A DNA stretch of 64,000 bases from BD2-11 sp965115885 (GCA_965115885.1 OZ220479.1:1-64000); one strand, 5' to 3'; positions 16,801-26,006 are shown, counted from the stretch's first letter. The notes: a model not told the origin generated them from the sequence alone. Program-made: numbers and translations.

Positions 16801-19800
16801 TCAGGCCTCGCGCTCGTCCGTCGCTCGCCCGGTCCGCTCGGAGAGCGCCATGACGGCGCGGACCGCCACCGCCAGCCCCGAGAGGGTCAGGGTGCTTTCG
16901 GCGCGCAGCTCCCCGAGGAGCTCCCCGAAGCGGGCCACCTCCCGGCTGCGCAGCGTGGCCAGCGCATGCGCCGCGCCTCCGGCCCGCGCGTTCCGTCCGC
17001 CCGCCGCGGCCGCCGAGAAGTTGGCGATCCCGTGGTGCGCGCGCGTCAGATCGTCGTTCAGCGCCCGCGCGGCCCGTTGCTCCCAACGCTCGTCGCGCGC
17101 GCACGCGTCGATCGCTTGGCGGAGCCAGGGGATCTCCAGCAGTTCCGAGACCGCGTAGTACGCCCGCGCCGCGTACACCGGAGCCGTGCCCGTGTCGCGC
17201 GCCACGCGCAGGATGTCCATCAGCTGGTCCAGGAAGCGCAGGGAGGCCAGCGCGGACGCGATCTCCGCGCCCGATCCGGCCTCCCGGATCTCCGACGCCA
17301 GGCGTTCGAAAGTCGTTCGGTCCTCTCCGCTGACCACGTCGGGGAAAATGCGCTGCAGTTCGCGCAGGGTGCCGAAGTTCTTTCCGACCAGGCTGTCGAT
17401 CTCCTCGCGCTCGGCGCTGCTCAGCACCCAGCGGGTCGTGCGGTCCAACACCCCGCTGAGCCCCAGGTACCACCGGTAGACCGCCGCCGTCCCGGCTTCG
17501 CGCTCGCGCGCGCGGAGATCCTCGACGAGTTGCCGGTGTCCCGAGAGCCGGGAAGCCGCCAGCCAAGCGCGCGCCACCTCGTCGGCGGAGGAGCCCGAGT
17601 CGCGCATCATGCGATGCACGAACCCGGCTCCCATCAGGTCCACCAGGTCGTTGGTGAGCTGGCTGGCCACGATTTCGCTTCCCAGCCGGTGGGCGTCCAA
17701 TCCCGACGCTCCCGCGGCGGCCAAGGCCTTTTTCGGAAAGTAGCGCGCGAGGTAGCCGCGCGCCGCGGGGTCGTCGACGAGAGTCCCCTTCAGCAGGCGT
17801 CGCATCAGGTGGAGCTTGGCGTGCGCGAGCAGCACGCACAGCTCCGGCCGGGTCAGGCGGGCGTCGGCCTCGCCGCGCTCCAAAAGCTGTTCCCAGGTGG
17901 GGAGATGCTCGCGGGAGCGGTCGAAGAAGCCTTCCCGTTCCAGTTCCGAAATGAGTTGGCGAAAGTCGTCGACCCTCTCTCTCGCGCGTTCCCGGTCGAG
18001 CGACACCGCCAGGCTCTGGGAGGCGTTGTCGAGGAGCACCCGTTCCGACACGGCGTCGGCGAGGTCGCGCAGCATCGGGTTGCGCTCCGACTCCGTCATG
18101 CGCCCGCTCCCCACCGCGGCATCGAGCAGAATCTTGAGATTGACTTCGCGATCGGACAGGGAAACGCCCCCCGAATTGTCGAGCGCGTCGGTGTTGAGAC
18201 GCCCTCCGGCCAGGGCGAACTCGATGCGCGCCCTCTGCGTCAATCCGAGGTTGCCGCCTTCGCCCACGACCTTGACGCGCAGCTCTGAGGCGTCCACCCG
18301 CACCGGGATGTTCGGGGGGTCGGCGACGTCGGCGTGGGTTTCGTCGGAGGCCTTCACGTAGGTGCCGACGCCCCCGTTCCAGAGCAGTTCCACCTCGGCT
18401 CGGAGCACGAGACGCACCAGTTCCTCGCCGCTCACCTTGCCGAGATCCTCGGAGACGCCCAACGCCCGGCGCGCCTCGACGGAGAGCTCGACTTCCTTCG
18501 ATCCGCGCCGCACGACGAAGCCGCCGGGGCTCATCGCGCGGGCGTCGTAGTCCGCCCACGAGGAGCCGGGTCGGCGGAAGAGACGCTTCCGTTCCCGGAA
18601 GGACGCGGCCGGATCGGGGTCGGGGTCGACGAAGATGTGCCGGTGGTCGAACGCCGCGACCAGCTTGATTTGGCGGGACAGCAGCATGCCGTTGCCGAAC
18701 ACGTCGCCGCTCATGTCGCCGATGCCGACCGCGGTGAAGGGATCGGACTGGATGTCCTTGCCGATCTCGCGGAAGTGGCGCTTGACGCACTCCCAGGCGC
18801 CGCGCGCGGTGATCGCCAGCTCCTTGTGGTCGTATCCGTCGGAGCCGCCGGAGGCGAAGGCGTCGCCCAGCCAGAACCCGTAGTCGCGGGCGACCGCGTT
18901 GGCGACGTCGGAGAAGCCCGCCGTCCCTTTGTCTGCGGCCACCACCAGATAGGGGTCGGGGTCGTCGTGGCAGACCACGTCGTCGGGCGGAACCGGCGTG
19001 CCCTGGCTCAGGTTGTCGGTCAGATCGAGGAGGCCGCGCACGAGGGTCCGGTACTGCCGCTCCACCTCGCTGCGGGTGGAGACCGAAAGCGACGGCTGGT
19101 CGAGGACGACGAACCCGCCCTTGGAGCCGGCGGGCACGATCACCGAGTTCTTGACGATCTGCGTCTCCGCCAGCCCCAGCACCTCGGTGCGGAAGTCGTC
19201 CGGCCGGTCGCTGTAGCGGATGCCGCCGCGGGCGATGCGCGCGCCCCGCAGGTGCACGCCTTCCATGCGCGCCGAACGCACCCATGTCTCGCAGAGCAGG
19301 CCGGTCCGGGTGAGCGAAGTCATCGCGCGCGCCATCACCTTGAACGACATGTACGGGACGCCGCCCGAGCGCCGGGTGGGCCTGCCGCCCCCGGTCGCGT
19401 AGTAGTTGGTGCGCACGGTGGCCTCCACCAGCGTCAGCAGGTGACGCAGGGCGCGGTCGTCGTTCAGCAGGTGGACGTCGTCCAGAGCGGCGAGCAGCTT
19501 CGCCCGCATTTCGTCCGCCTCGGCCCGCCGCCGTTCCCTCGTTCGCTTCCGGGGCTCGAAGCGGACGCGGAAGAAATCGAGGAGCAGCCGGGCGATGCGC
19601 GGATAGTTGAGGAGCGCGTCGACGATGGAGTCCCGGCTCGGCACCGCGCCGAGCTGGAACGCGTAGCTTGCGTAGGCGCGCAACACCTCCACTTCCCGCC
19701 ACGCCAGCCGCGCGGTCGGCACCAGACCGTTCAATCGGTCGTTGGTGGCGTCGCCGGAACTCACCGCCAGGATCGTGTCCACCAGGGACGCGCCCGCCTC

Positions 19801-21726
19801 GCCGGTGTCGAGCGGCGACTTCCCCGAGGTCTGCACCGCGAAGGTGTAGACGGCCCCCTCGGGCACGCCGGGGCCTTTGAGTCTGGCCGGGGAGACGGCG
19901 ACGACCCGCAACCCGGCGTTCTCGAGAATGGGCAGGAAGTCCGAGAGCACCAGACGCGGCCCCAGCAGATAGAGGCGCAGCTCGGTCACCCGGTCCTCCG
20001 GCGCGACCGCGCTGTGTTCCGGGTTGGAGAGGGCGATGGCGAGGGTGCGCCCCCGAGCGGCCATGGCCTCCAGTTGCAGGATGTCGCGCGCCGCCGCCTC
20101 GGGCGCCGCCACGGCCCGGAAATCGGCCCCGAACCCGGCGGCGTAGCGGCTGGCGAGACGGCCCGCCTCGTCGCGGGTGCGCACCTTCGCCAGCTCTTCC
20201 CGCACCCGGTCGGTCCAGTCGCGGGTGAGCTCCTGAACCCTGCGCTTCAGCTCCGCGTCGGCGACCACGTCGAGCGACTCCGGGCGCACCCGCAGGTAGA
20301 AGTGGAGCCGGACCTGTTCGCCGCCGCCCATCGCCAGGTGGTAGTTCAGCACTTCCCCGTCGAAGATCCTGACGAACGCGTTCTCGATCGCGACGCGCGC
20401 CTTGGCGGAGAACTTGTCGCGCGGGATGACGACCATGAACGAAGCGCCGCGGCGCAGGGGGTCCTCGCGGCGGGTCACCCGGACCCCGGCCGTGTGGTAC
20501 GCGCTCAGGGCGGTCCGTACGTCCTTGGCGATCTCCCGCGGCGAGCTGAGAAAGAGTTCCTCCTTCGGCATCGAGTTGAAGATCGTGTTGATCTCCTTGT
20601 AGTCGTGCGATCCCTTCTGAGCCGCCGCGTCCTCCAGGATCCAGCGCAGTTTCTGGCGCAGGATGGGGATCCGGTCGGCGTGGTCGCCGTACGCCTTGGA
20701 GGTGAAGAGCCCGATGAAGCGCTCCTCTCCGACCTGCCTTCCCTCGGAGTCCAGCTTCTTGACGCCGATGTAGTCCATGTGCGCCGCCCGGTGCACGGTG
20801 GAGCGGGCGTTGGTCTTGCCGATGAGCAGAAGGGGGCCGTCGACGAGCAGCTGGCGCAGGGTGTCGGGCATGGAGGCGAGCGGGACCGTTTCGGCGTAGT
20901 TCGAGCTGGCTTCGTCGCGCAGGATGCCGAGCCCGGAGCCGGGCTCCACCGCCACGCCGGGCCTGCCCGTCTCGGGATCGTCCCGGACATCGTAGCGCCG
21001 ATGCCCCAGGAAGACGAAGGCGTCGTCGCGCAACCAGGCGAGAAAGGCTCGGATCTCGTCGAGCTGGTCCCGGAGCTGCGGCAACTGGGCGGACCGGGCC
21101 TCGAGGTTCTTCGTCGTGCCGTCCAGCGCCGAGAGCATGGGCCGGAAGTCGTCGGTGGCCCGCACCACGTCCTCCAGGCGCCGTTGCAGTTCCTCCTGGA
21201 GCGACGCGAGGACGGCCGGATCGGCCACGCGCGAGATCTCGCAGTGGACGAGGGACTCGCGCCGTTCCGCTTCCCCGGGCGGGACGATGCGCAGGATGCG
21301 GTCCTCGCGGCGCACGATGCCGAGCAGCGGATAGACGAAGTGCTCGATGGCGCGTCCCCGCGCGTGCAGATACTCGCGGATCGAGTCGACGATGAAGGGC
21401 CGTTCGCCGACGTTGGTGCGGATGACGGTCACGGGGTCGCGTTTCTCTTCCTCCGCCTCCGCGGGCGGATTGAAGACGCGCACGTTCACCCGGTCCGGTC
21501 GGCTTTCCCGCAGGAAGGCGAAGGCGTCCGCGGCCACCCGCGCGAGCGACGCGACGCTCCGCTCGCGCAGGTAGTCGTCCGGGGCTCTTCGGAGGAAGAG
21601 CTCCGCGAAGTCGGCGCCGAGTTCGGCGTCGCGGCGAGGCAGGATGCGCCTCAGGCGGTCTCGGACGCCGTCGACGACGGAGACGAGTTCCGCGCGGGGC
21701 GCGGCTTCGGGCGTTGTCCGGTTCAT
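16801..21726 (-). CDS. NAD-specific glutamate dehydrogenase, large (about 180 kDa) type
   Basis: Reading 1641 aa from the ATG at 21726; the family is normally about 1600 aa. Long N-terminal regulatory regions (ACT-like) include the stretch FIVDSIREYLHARG. The catalytic domain has RGGIRYSDRPDDFRTEVLG near residue 830, then VKNSVIVPAGSKGGFV and GDMSGDVFGNGML, followed by a helical C-terminal domain. The enzyme deaminates glutamate to 2-oxoglutarate with NAD+ in the cytoplasm, usually for amino-acid catabolism. Its ATG overlaps the stop of the upstream glycosyltransferase as ATGA, so the two are translationally coupled, an unusual pairing. Confidence 0.95.
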   Translation of the reverse strand: MNRTTPEAAPRAELVSVVDGVRDRLRRILPRRDAELGADFAELFLRRAPDDYLRERSVASLARVAADAFAFLRESRPDRVNVRVFNPPAEAEEEKRDPVTVIRTNVGERPFIVDSIREYLHARGRAIEHFVYPLLGIVRREDRILRIVPPGEAERRESLVHCEISRVADPAVLASLQEELQRRLEDVVRATDDFRPMLSALDGTTKNLEARSAQLPQLRDQLDEIRAFLAWLRDDAFVFLGHRRYDVRDDPETGRPGVAVEPGSGLGILRDEASSNYAETVPLASMPDTLRQLLVDGPLLLIGKTNARSTVHRAAHMDYIGVKKLDSEGRQVGEERFIGLFTSKAYGDHADRIPILRQKLRWILEDAAAQKGSHDYKEINTIFNSMPKEELFLSSPREIAKDVRTALSAYHTAGVRVTRREDPLRRGASFMVVIPRDKFSAKARVAIENAFVRIFDGEVLNYHLAMGGGEQVRLHFYLRVRPESLDVVADAELKRRVQELTRDWTDRVREELAKVRTRDEAGRLASRYAAGFGADFRAVAAPEAAARDILQLEAMAARGRTLAIALSNPEHSAVAPEDRVTELRLYLLGPRLVLSDFLPILENAGLRVVAVSPARLKGPGVPEGAVYTFAVQTSGKSPLDTGEAGASLVDTILAVSSGDATNDRLNGLVPTARLAWREVEVLRAYASYAFQLGAVPSRDSIVDALLNYPRIARLLLDFFRVRFEPRKRTRERRRAEADEMRAKLLAALDDVHLLNDDRALRHLLTLVEATVRTNYYATGGGRPTRRSGGVPYMSFKVMARAMTSLTRTGLLCETWVRSARMEGVHLRGARIARGGIRYSDRPDDFRTEVLGLAETQIVKNSVIVPAGSKGGFVVLDQPSLSVSTRSEVERQYRTLVRGLLDLTDNLSQGTPVPPDDVVCHDDPDPYLVVAADKGTAGFSDVANAVARDYGFWLGDAFASGGSDGYDHKELAITARGAWECVKRHFREIGKDIQSDPFTAVGIGDMSGDVFGNGMLLSRQIKLVAAFDHRHIFVDPDPDPAASFRERKRLFRRPGSSWADYDARAMSPGGFVVRRGSKEVELSVEARRALGVSEDLGKVSGEELVRLVLRAEVELLWNGGVGTYVKASDETHADVADPPNIPVRVDASELRVKVVGEGGNLGLTQRARIEFALAGGRLNTDALDNSGGVSLSDREVNLKILLDAAVGSGRMTESERNPMLRDLADAVSERVLLDNASQSLAVSLDRERARERVDDFRQLISELEREGFFDRSREHLPTWEQLLERGEADARLTRPELCVLLAHAKLHLMRRLLKGTLVDDPAARGYLARYFPKKALAAAGASGLDAHRLGSEIVASQLTNDLVDLMGAGFVHRMMRDSGSSADEVARAWLAASRLSGHRQLVEDLRAREREAGTAAVYRWYLGLSGVLDRTTRWVLSSAEREEIDSLVGKNFGTLRELQRIFPDVVSGEDRTTFERLASEIREAGSGAEIASALASLRFLDQLMDILRVARDTGTAPVYAARAYYAVSELLEIPWLRQAIDACARDERWEQRAARALNDDLTRAHHGIANFSAAAAGGRNARAGGAAHALATLRSREVARFGELLGELRAESTLTLSGLAVAVRAVMALSERTGRATDEREA

Positions 21727-22469
21727 TCGGTTCGTCCGTATCGTCTCACGGGCATCGATCTTTCGCGGGCGAGCGTGTAGAACATCTTGCCGCCGGCCTT
21801 CAGGGAGCCGCGCAACGTGCCGCTGATCTTCGAAACACCCCCCGCCCGGCGCGTGTACGGGACCTCGATCTCGGCGATGCGCTGGCGCAGCCGCCCGGCG
21901 CGGATCTGCATCTGCAGGGTCCAGCCCCAGTCGCGGTCGTCCATGCGCAGCTCGCGCAGGCGGTCGTAGCGAATGGCGCGGAAGGGAGGCATGTCGCGGA
22001 AGCGGAGGCCGAAGAGCAGGCGCACGCACAGGAGCACGACCCGGTTGCCCATGCGCGCGTGCAGGGGCACGCCGGGCGGGTCGCCGGTGCGCACGCCCAG
22101 CACCATGTCGGCCGCGCCCGAACGGATGGGATCGATCAGTCGGGCCAGCTCCGAGGGATCGTCGCTCCCGTCCGCGTCCAGGAAGACCACGATGGCCGGA
22201 GGGCGGGCGGCCAGATGCCGCAGACCGGCCAGGCAGGCGGCGCCGTATCCCCGACGCGGCTCGGCCACCACGACCGCCCCCAGCCCGCGCGCGATCCGCG
22301 GGGTGGCGTCCCGCGAGCCGTTGTCCGCGACCACGATTTCGTCGATCAGGTCGACTGGAAGCGCGCGGATCACCGACGCGAGGGTGGGTTCCTCGTCGAG
22401 CGCCGGGATGAGCACCGCCACGGGACCGGCGGCGACGGAGGGGGGCTCGAGGGGCGGGGCGGACGGCAT
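21723..22469 (-). CDS. Family 2 glycosyltransferase (polyprenyl-phosphate mannosyltransferase-like)
   Basis: Reading 248 aa from ATG 22469. It is a GT-A fold enzyme: VAVLIPALDEEPTLASVI at the N-terminus, VVADNGSRDATP, the DxD-type VVFLDADGSDDP, and a C-terminal half with GWTLQMQIRAGRLRQRIAEI and VPYTRR-GGVSKISGT. This resembles DPM1/UgtP-like enzymes transferring sugar to a lipid carrier. There are no C-terminal membrane helices. A divergent GT87-like integral membrane enzyme starts 30 nt away, fitting a lipid-linked-sugar donor and user pair. Confidence 0.85.
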   Translation of the reverse strand: MPSAPPLEPPSVAAGPVAVLIPALDEEPTLASVIRALPVDLIDEIVVADNGSRDATPRIARGLGAVVVAEPRRGYGAACLAGLRHLAARPPAIVVFLDADGSDDPSELARLIDPIRSGAADMVLGVRTGDPPGVPLHARMGNRVVLLCVRLLFGLRFRDMPPFRAIRYDRLRELRMDDRDWGWTLQMQIRAGRLRQRIAEIEVPYTRRAGGVSKISGTLRGSLKAGGKMFYTLARERSMPVRRYGRTE

Positions 22470-22499
22470 GGCGGGCGGGACGTCAGGGACGCCCGGGCG

Positions 22500-23876
22500 G
22501 TGAGTCGGCTCGGGCGCGCGCGGCCGCTGATCGTCCCGGGTCTCCTGGAGTTGGCGTTTCTGGCGGCCTCGGGCTGGTGGCCGGAGGCCGGGGTTCCGTT
22601 TCCACGTCTGCTTCTCCTCGCCGGCGCGTTCGGAGCCTACGTCTTCGCGGCGCGCGCGGCCGTCGGCGCGCCCGCCGCAGGCCGCGTCGTCTGGGGTTTC
22701 GCCGTCCTTTTCCGCGCGGTTCTGCTCCCCTGCGCTCCTTTTCTGTCCGACGACGTCTACCGCTACCTCTGGGACGGACACGTGCAGTTGCAGGGCATCG
22801 ACCCCTACCTGTACCCCCCGGACGCGCCCGAGCTCGAATCGATCCGCACCGCCTGGCACGCGCGCATCAACAATCCCTCCGTCCCCACCGTCTACCCTCC
22901 CTTCGCCCAGATGGTCTTTTTGGCGGGCGCGCGCGTCGGCGGATCGCCGTTCGCGCTCAAGGCGCTCTGGACTCTCGCCGATCTGGCGGCCTGCGCGTTG
23001 CTGGGGAAGGTGGCGCGCCGCACCGGACGCTCGGTCCCGGGCACCCTGGTCCTCTTCGCGTGGTCGCCGCTGCTGGTGGTCGAGACCGCGTGGAGCGGAC
23101 ACTTCGAGTCCCTCGGCCTCCTCCTGCTGACGGTTCTGCTCCTTTTGGCTCTGCCCGCGCGCGAATCCGGGGGCGAGCCGGTCGCCGTCGCCGCGCCGCG
23201 CCGGTGGGCGTCCTGGGCGATGGGAGGGGTGCTCGCCCTCGCCGCGCTGACCAAGTTCGCGCCCGTCGCGGCGCTACCGCCGCTTGCCCGCCGCTACGGC
23301 GTGCGCCTGGCGGCGGCGTGCGCGGTCGTGCTGGCGCTCTTCCATCTTCCCCACGCCGATGCGGGGTCCGCGCTCTGGACCGGACTGTCCACCTACGCGG
23401 AGCACTGGCGCGCCTACGAGGGCGCGTTCGCCGTTCTCGAAGCGGTCCTGCCCGGCCGCCCGCTGGCGCCCCGGTACCTGTCCGCGGCGCTGGTGCTTGC
23501 GGTCGTGGGCTGGGCGACCTTGAAGCGCCTGGACGCCGAGGAGGCCCTCTTCCGGATCCTCGGGACGGGACTCCTGCTCTCGCCCACCTTCCATCCCTGG
23601 TACGCGCTTTGGATCCTGCCCTTCGCGGCGCTGCGCCGAAACCGGGCCTGGATCCTGCTCAGCGGCTTCGCGTTCGTCGCGTACTGGGGGCTGGGGACGC
23701 ATCTGGAGACCGGGGACTGGCCGCGGCCCCTGTGGACCCGCCTCTTCCTCTGGCTTCCCTTCTACGGGTTGCTCCTGTGGGACGCGGCGCGCCGCTCCGG
23801 GACGTTTGAGACCGCCCACCCCCAGGCTCCAGTAGCCCAGGGCGAAGAGCGTCAGGAACGGGGTCGACGCGTATAG
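22500..23876 (+). CDS. GT87/mannosyltransferase-like integral membrane glycosyltransferase
   Basis: Reading 458 aa from GTG 22500. It is hydrophobic, with about ten membrane segments. LSDDVYRYLWDGHVQLQGIDPYLYPPD near residue 80 is the luminal Asp-containing loop typical of GT-C enzymes that use polyprenol-phosphate sugars. HARINNPSVPTVYPPFAQM and FHPWYALWILPF are further family-like loops. The stop at 23876 lies beyond the end of recognisable domain sequence (LLLWDAARR, near 23800), and the last 25 residues are antisense to the next gene. It is divergent from the GT2 gene at 21723-22469. Confidence 0.82.
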   Translation: MSRLGRARPLIVPGLLELAFLAASGWWPEAGVPFPRLLLLAGAFGAYVFAARAAVGAPAAGRVVWGFAVLFRAVLLPCAPFLSDDVYRYLWDGHVQLQGIDPYLYPPDAPELESIRTAWHARINNPSVPTVYPPFAQMVFLAGARVGGSPFALKALWTLADLAACALLGKVARRTGRSVPGTLVLFAWSPLLVVETAWSGHFESLGLLLLTVLLLLALPARESGGEPVAVAAPRRWASWAMGGVLALAALTKFAPVAALPPLARRYGVRLAAACAVVLALFHLPHADAGSALWTGLSTYAEHWRAYEGAFAVLEAVLPGRPLAPRYLSAALVLAVVGWATLKRLDAEEALFRILGTGLLLSPTFHPWYALWILPFAALRRNRAWILLSGFAFVAYWGLGTHLETGDWPRPLWTRLFLWLPFYGLLLWDAARRSGTFETAHPQAPVAQGEERQERGRRV

Positions 23877-25226
23877 TCCGGCGCGGATCGCGGCGCCCAC
23901 GAAGAAACTCATCGCCACCGCCATCGTCAGCTTGAAGAGAGTGTCCGGCGTCTGGCTCCCGGGCGCCTCGTCCGCCGCCCCGCCGCCGCCCTTCTTGGGC
24001 GTTCGGGCGAAGCCGTCTCTGCGGCCCGTCAGACCGCGCAGCACGGCCCGCGTCGCCGGCGCGGTCAGCCCCACCCCGACCGCCAGGGCCGTCGCCACCG
24101 CGGGCAGCAGGCGGCGCCAGGGCCGGTTCCGCTTGCGGCCCGCGGCGGTGTAGTAGAGGACGAAGGGAACGGTGGCGAAGAAGAAGACGATCAGGTCGAC
24201 GAAGAGGAGCTCGTCTCCGCCGAGCGCGCGTCGGGCGAGGGCGGAGGGATAGATCAGGAGCCCGAGGAGGAGGGTGAGCGGGTAGGCGACGTGCCCGCAC
24301 AGGTGGATCGCCGCCTCTTTCTTCACCGCGAGCCTCCAGGGCCCGCGCAACAGGGTCGGGAGGAGTTTGCGCGCCGTCTGGATTCCGCCTTGGGACCACC
24401 GCCGCTGCTGGATCTCGAAAGCGCCCGTCCGGTCCGGGAGTTCCGCGGGGACGCCGACGTCCTCCAGGAAGACGAAGCGCCAGCCGCGCATCTGCGCGCG
24501 GTAGCTGACGTCCAGGTCCTCGGTGAGGGTGTCCGACTGCCATCCGCCCGCATCCTCCAGACAGGCGCGGCGCCACATGCCCGCGGTGCCGTTGAAGTTG
24601 AAGAAGAGTCCCCCCCGCCAGCGGCCGCCGTGCTCGAAGAAGAAGTGTCCGTCCAGGAGCAGGCCCTGCGCGCGGGTGAGCCAGCCGTCGTCTTCGTTGA
24701 GGTGATCCCAGCGGGCTTGAACCATCCCCACCCCGGGATCCCGGAAGGGCGGCAGCAGTCGCTTGACGAAGTCCGGTTCGGGCACGAAGTCCGAGTCCAG
24801 CACGAGCAGGAAGTCGCCGCGGGCGCGTCGCGTCCCCGCGGCCAGGGCGCCCGCCTTGAAGCCCGAGCGTTCCCTGCGGCGGATGTGGCGGATGTCCACG
24901 CCCCGGGCCCGCCACCGGGCCACGCGCTTCGCGACGAGCTCCACGGTGTCGTCGGTCGAGTCGTCCAGCACCTGGATCTCGAGGGCGCGCGCCGGATAGT
25001 CGAGCGAGCAGGCGGCGTCGATCGCCCGCCGCGCGACCGACGCCTCGTTGTACAGCGGGAGTTGGAGGGTGACCCGCGGCCACCGGCCCGTCCAGGTGGA
25101 CGGCAGCTCCGGGGGCGTTCGTCGGCTGAGCAGCAGCAGGTAGGTTCGATGGGCGGCGAAGGGAAGCAGCAGCGCCAGCACCGCCAGCGAAAGGACGACG
25201 ACCGCCTGGGCCAGAAACTCAGGCAC
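23274..25226 (-). CDS. Processive family 2 glycosyltransferase (cellulose-synthase-like)
   Basis: Reading 650 aa from GTG 25226. An N-terminal membrane anchor is followed by the GT2 catalytic domain: LQLPLYNE, LDDSTDDT, VLDSDFVPEPDF (DxD), TEDLDVSYRAQMRGW, and QQRRWSQGGIQ (the Q-x-x-R-W processivity motif). About five C-terminal membrane helices end near residue 470 (FLTLFALGYWSLG). The remaining 180 residues have no fold-like features and are entirely antisense to the GT87 gene, so the real functional end is probably near 23815 and the natural stop may have been lost. Family relatives make beta-glucans or glucosyl lipids. Confidence 0.8.
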   Translation of the reverse strand: MPEFLAQAVVVLSLAVLALLLPFAAHRTYLLLLSRRTPPELPSTWTGRWPRVTLQLPLYNEASVARRAIDAACSLDYPARALEIQVLDDSTDDTVELVAKRVARWRARGVDIRHIRRRERSGFKAGALAAGTRRARGDFLLVLDSDFVPEPDFVKRLLPPFRDPGVGMVQARWDHLNEDDGWLTRAQGLLLDGHFFFEHGGRWRGGLFFNFNGTAGMWRRACLEDAGGWQSDTLTEDLDVSYRAQMRGWRFVFLEDVGVPAELPDRTGAFEIQQRRWSQGGIQTARKLLPTLLRGPWRLAVKKEAAIHLCGHVAYPLTLLLGLLIYPSALARRALGGDELLFVDLIVFFFATVPFVLYYTAAGRKRNRPWRRLLPAVATALAVGVGLTAPATRAVLRGLTGRRDGFARTPKKGGGGAADEAPGSQTPDTLFKLTMAVAMSFFVGAAIRAGLYASTPFLTLFALGYWSLGVGGLKRPGAARRVPQEQPVEGKPEEEAGPQGPRPVPGLQMRPQPPVRDEREAAEQDPGPVSAQRREGQDPKRVPGMEGGREQESRPEDPEEGLLGVQALQGRPAHDRKHQRRGQVPGRQRAAGQDRFENGERALVGAPVLRVGGQSGPERGPRIGVGKMEERQHDRARRRQAHAVAAGKRR

Positions 25227-25312
25227 GGGATCGCTCGGGCGATGCGGGGGCGTCGCCGAGCGGACGGGCCGGGCGACCTCGGGAGAGGATCACGAGCGGA
25301 CGAATCCCCATC

Positions 25313-25789
25313 TCACGCGCCGTCGGCCGCGCGCTCGGTGACGTCCGCGCTCCAAGTGACGTCGACCGCGCCCTTCAGGCTCGCGGCCGTGGGGCACTTG
25401 TCGACATGGCTGGCGAGGGCCCGGTCGGCGGCCGCGCGCGCGCCCGCCGGGATCGAGAGCCGGTAGTGGACGTGGATGCGGCGCAGCACCGGCAGCCGGC
25501 CCTCCATTTCGTTGACGCCTTCCGCCCGGGCGTCGATCCGGTCCGGGGCAAGGCTGATCCCGCGCACCTCCAGTGCGCCGTTGAGCGTTCCGAGCAGTCA
25601 CCCGCCCGCGGCGGCGACCACGTAGTCCACGGCGAGCGGCAAGTCGGGTTCGGCGTCGAGCCGGTATCGGCGTTTCACCGGCCCGTGCACGCCGAGGTCG
25701 ATCGTGGCGCCCGCGGGAAGCCGGCCGCGTCTGTGGGCGCCCGCCACTTTCTCGAGCTGCACGCTGGAGACGTAGAAGGGTTCGCTCAT
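25313..25789 (-). CDS. OsmC-family peroxidase-like protein, probable selenoprotein (UGA at residue 64)
   Basis: Read across one in-frame UGA (25598-25600), the gene encodes 158 aa with intact OsmC sequence on both sides. Before it is RYRLDAEPDLPLAVDYVVAAAGG, and after it LLGTLNGALEVRGISL. The UGA falls exactly on the position of the first OsmC catalytic cysteine; the second, in HVDKCPTAASLKG, is present. A 6-bp hairpin with a GG-containing loop starts 19 nt after the UGA (separate entry). OsmC-like selenoproteins are known from marine metagenomes. The start ATG 25789 has GGAG 8 nt upstream. OsmC proteins reduce organic hydroperoxides with a Cys pair. The alternative is a nonsense mutation splitting the gene; the position and intact downstream frame favour Sec. 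Confidence 0.78.
25562..25578 (-). promoter_or_regulatory. Candidate bacterial SECIS hairpin
   Basis: On the minus strand GCGCAC (25578-25573), loop TGGAG, and GTGCGC (25567-25562) form a perfect 6-bp stem. There are 25 nt between the UGA and the loop, inside the 16-37 nt window known for bSECIS elements. A G lies among the first two loop bases, as the consensus asks. It sits within the coding sequence, as in bacteria. Confidence 0.6.
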
Positions 25790-25974
25790 TCCTGTCGCTC
25801 CTCGAGGTTCGGTCGCGTCTCGGATACGGGTTCGAATCCCGGGCAACGCGCCACCGGCAGACGCGGGTAGCGACGGAAGCGCGCGTCGTCGGCCGAGCGC
25901 CGACAGAGCCAGAAGATGGAGCCTCTGCGGTTTCTTGTCACTCTGCGGTGCGCGCACACGGAGCAGAGGCCCAC
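25786..25974 (-). CDS. 62-aa four-cysteine (zinc-ribbon-like) protein
   Basis: GTG 25974 to TGA 25786. The protein begins VGLCSVCAHRRVTRNRRGS and has Cys at 4, 7, 24 and 44, with the conserved-looking stretch YPRLPVARCPGFEP. I recognise this as a widespread small uncharacterised family with CxxC, RGSxFxLC, RYPxLPVxxC and GY/F signatures, but no function is known. The stop overlaps the ATG of the OsmC gene (ATGA), so the two are coupled. It starts 32 nt after pgeF. Confidence 0.7.
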   Translation of the reverse strand: MGLCSVCAHRRVTRNRRGSIFWLCRRSADDARFRRYPRLPVARCPGFEPVSETRPNLEERQE

Positions 25975-26006
25975 CGAGGGGTCCGCGCGCGGCGCGCGCG
26001 CGCGAC

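Noticed and set aside
18334..21780. Long plus-strand frame within glutamate dehydrogenase
   Set aside because: Antisense shadow of a strongly supported gene.
25828..25840. GGGTTCGAATCCC resembling a tRNA T-arm
   Set aside because: The stem is only 3-4 bp, no D-arm or anticodon arm precedes it, and it lies inside the small Cys4 gene.
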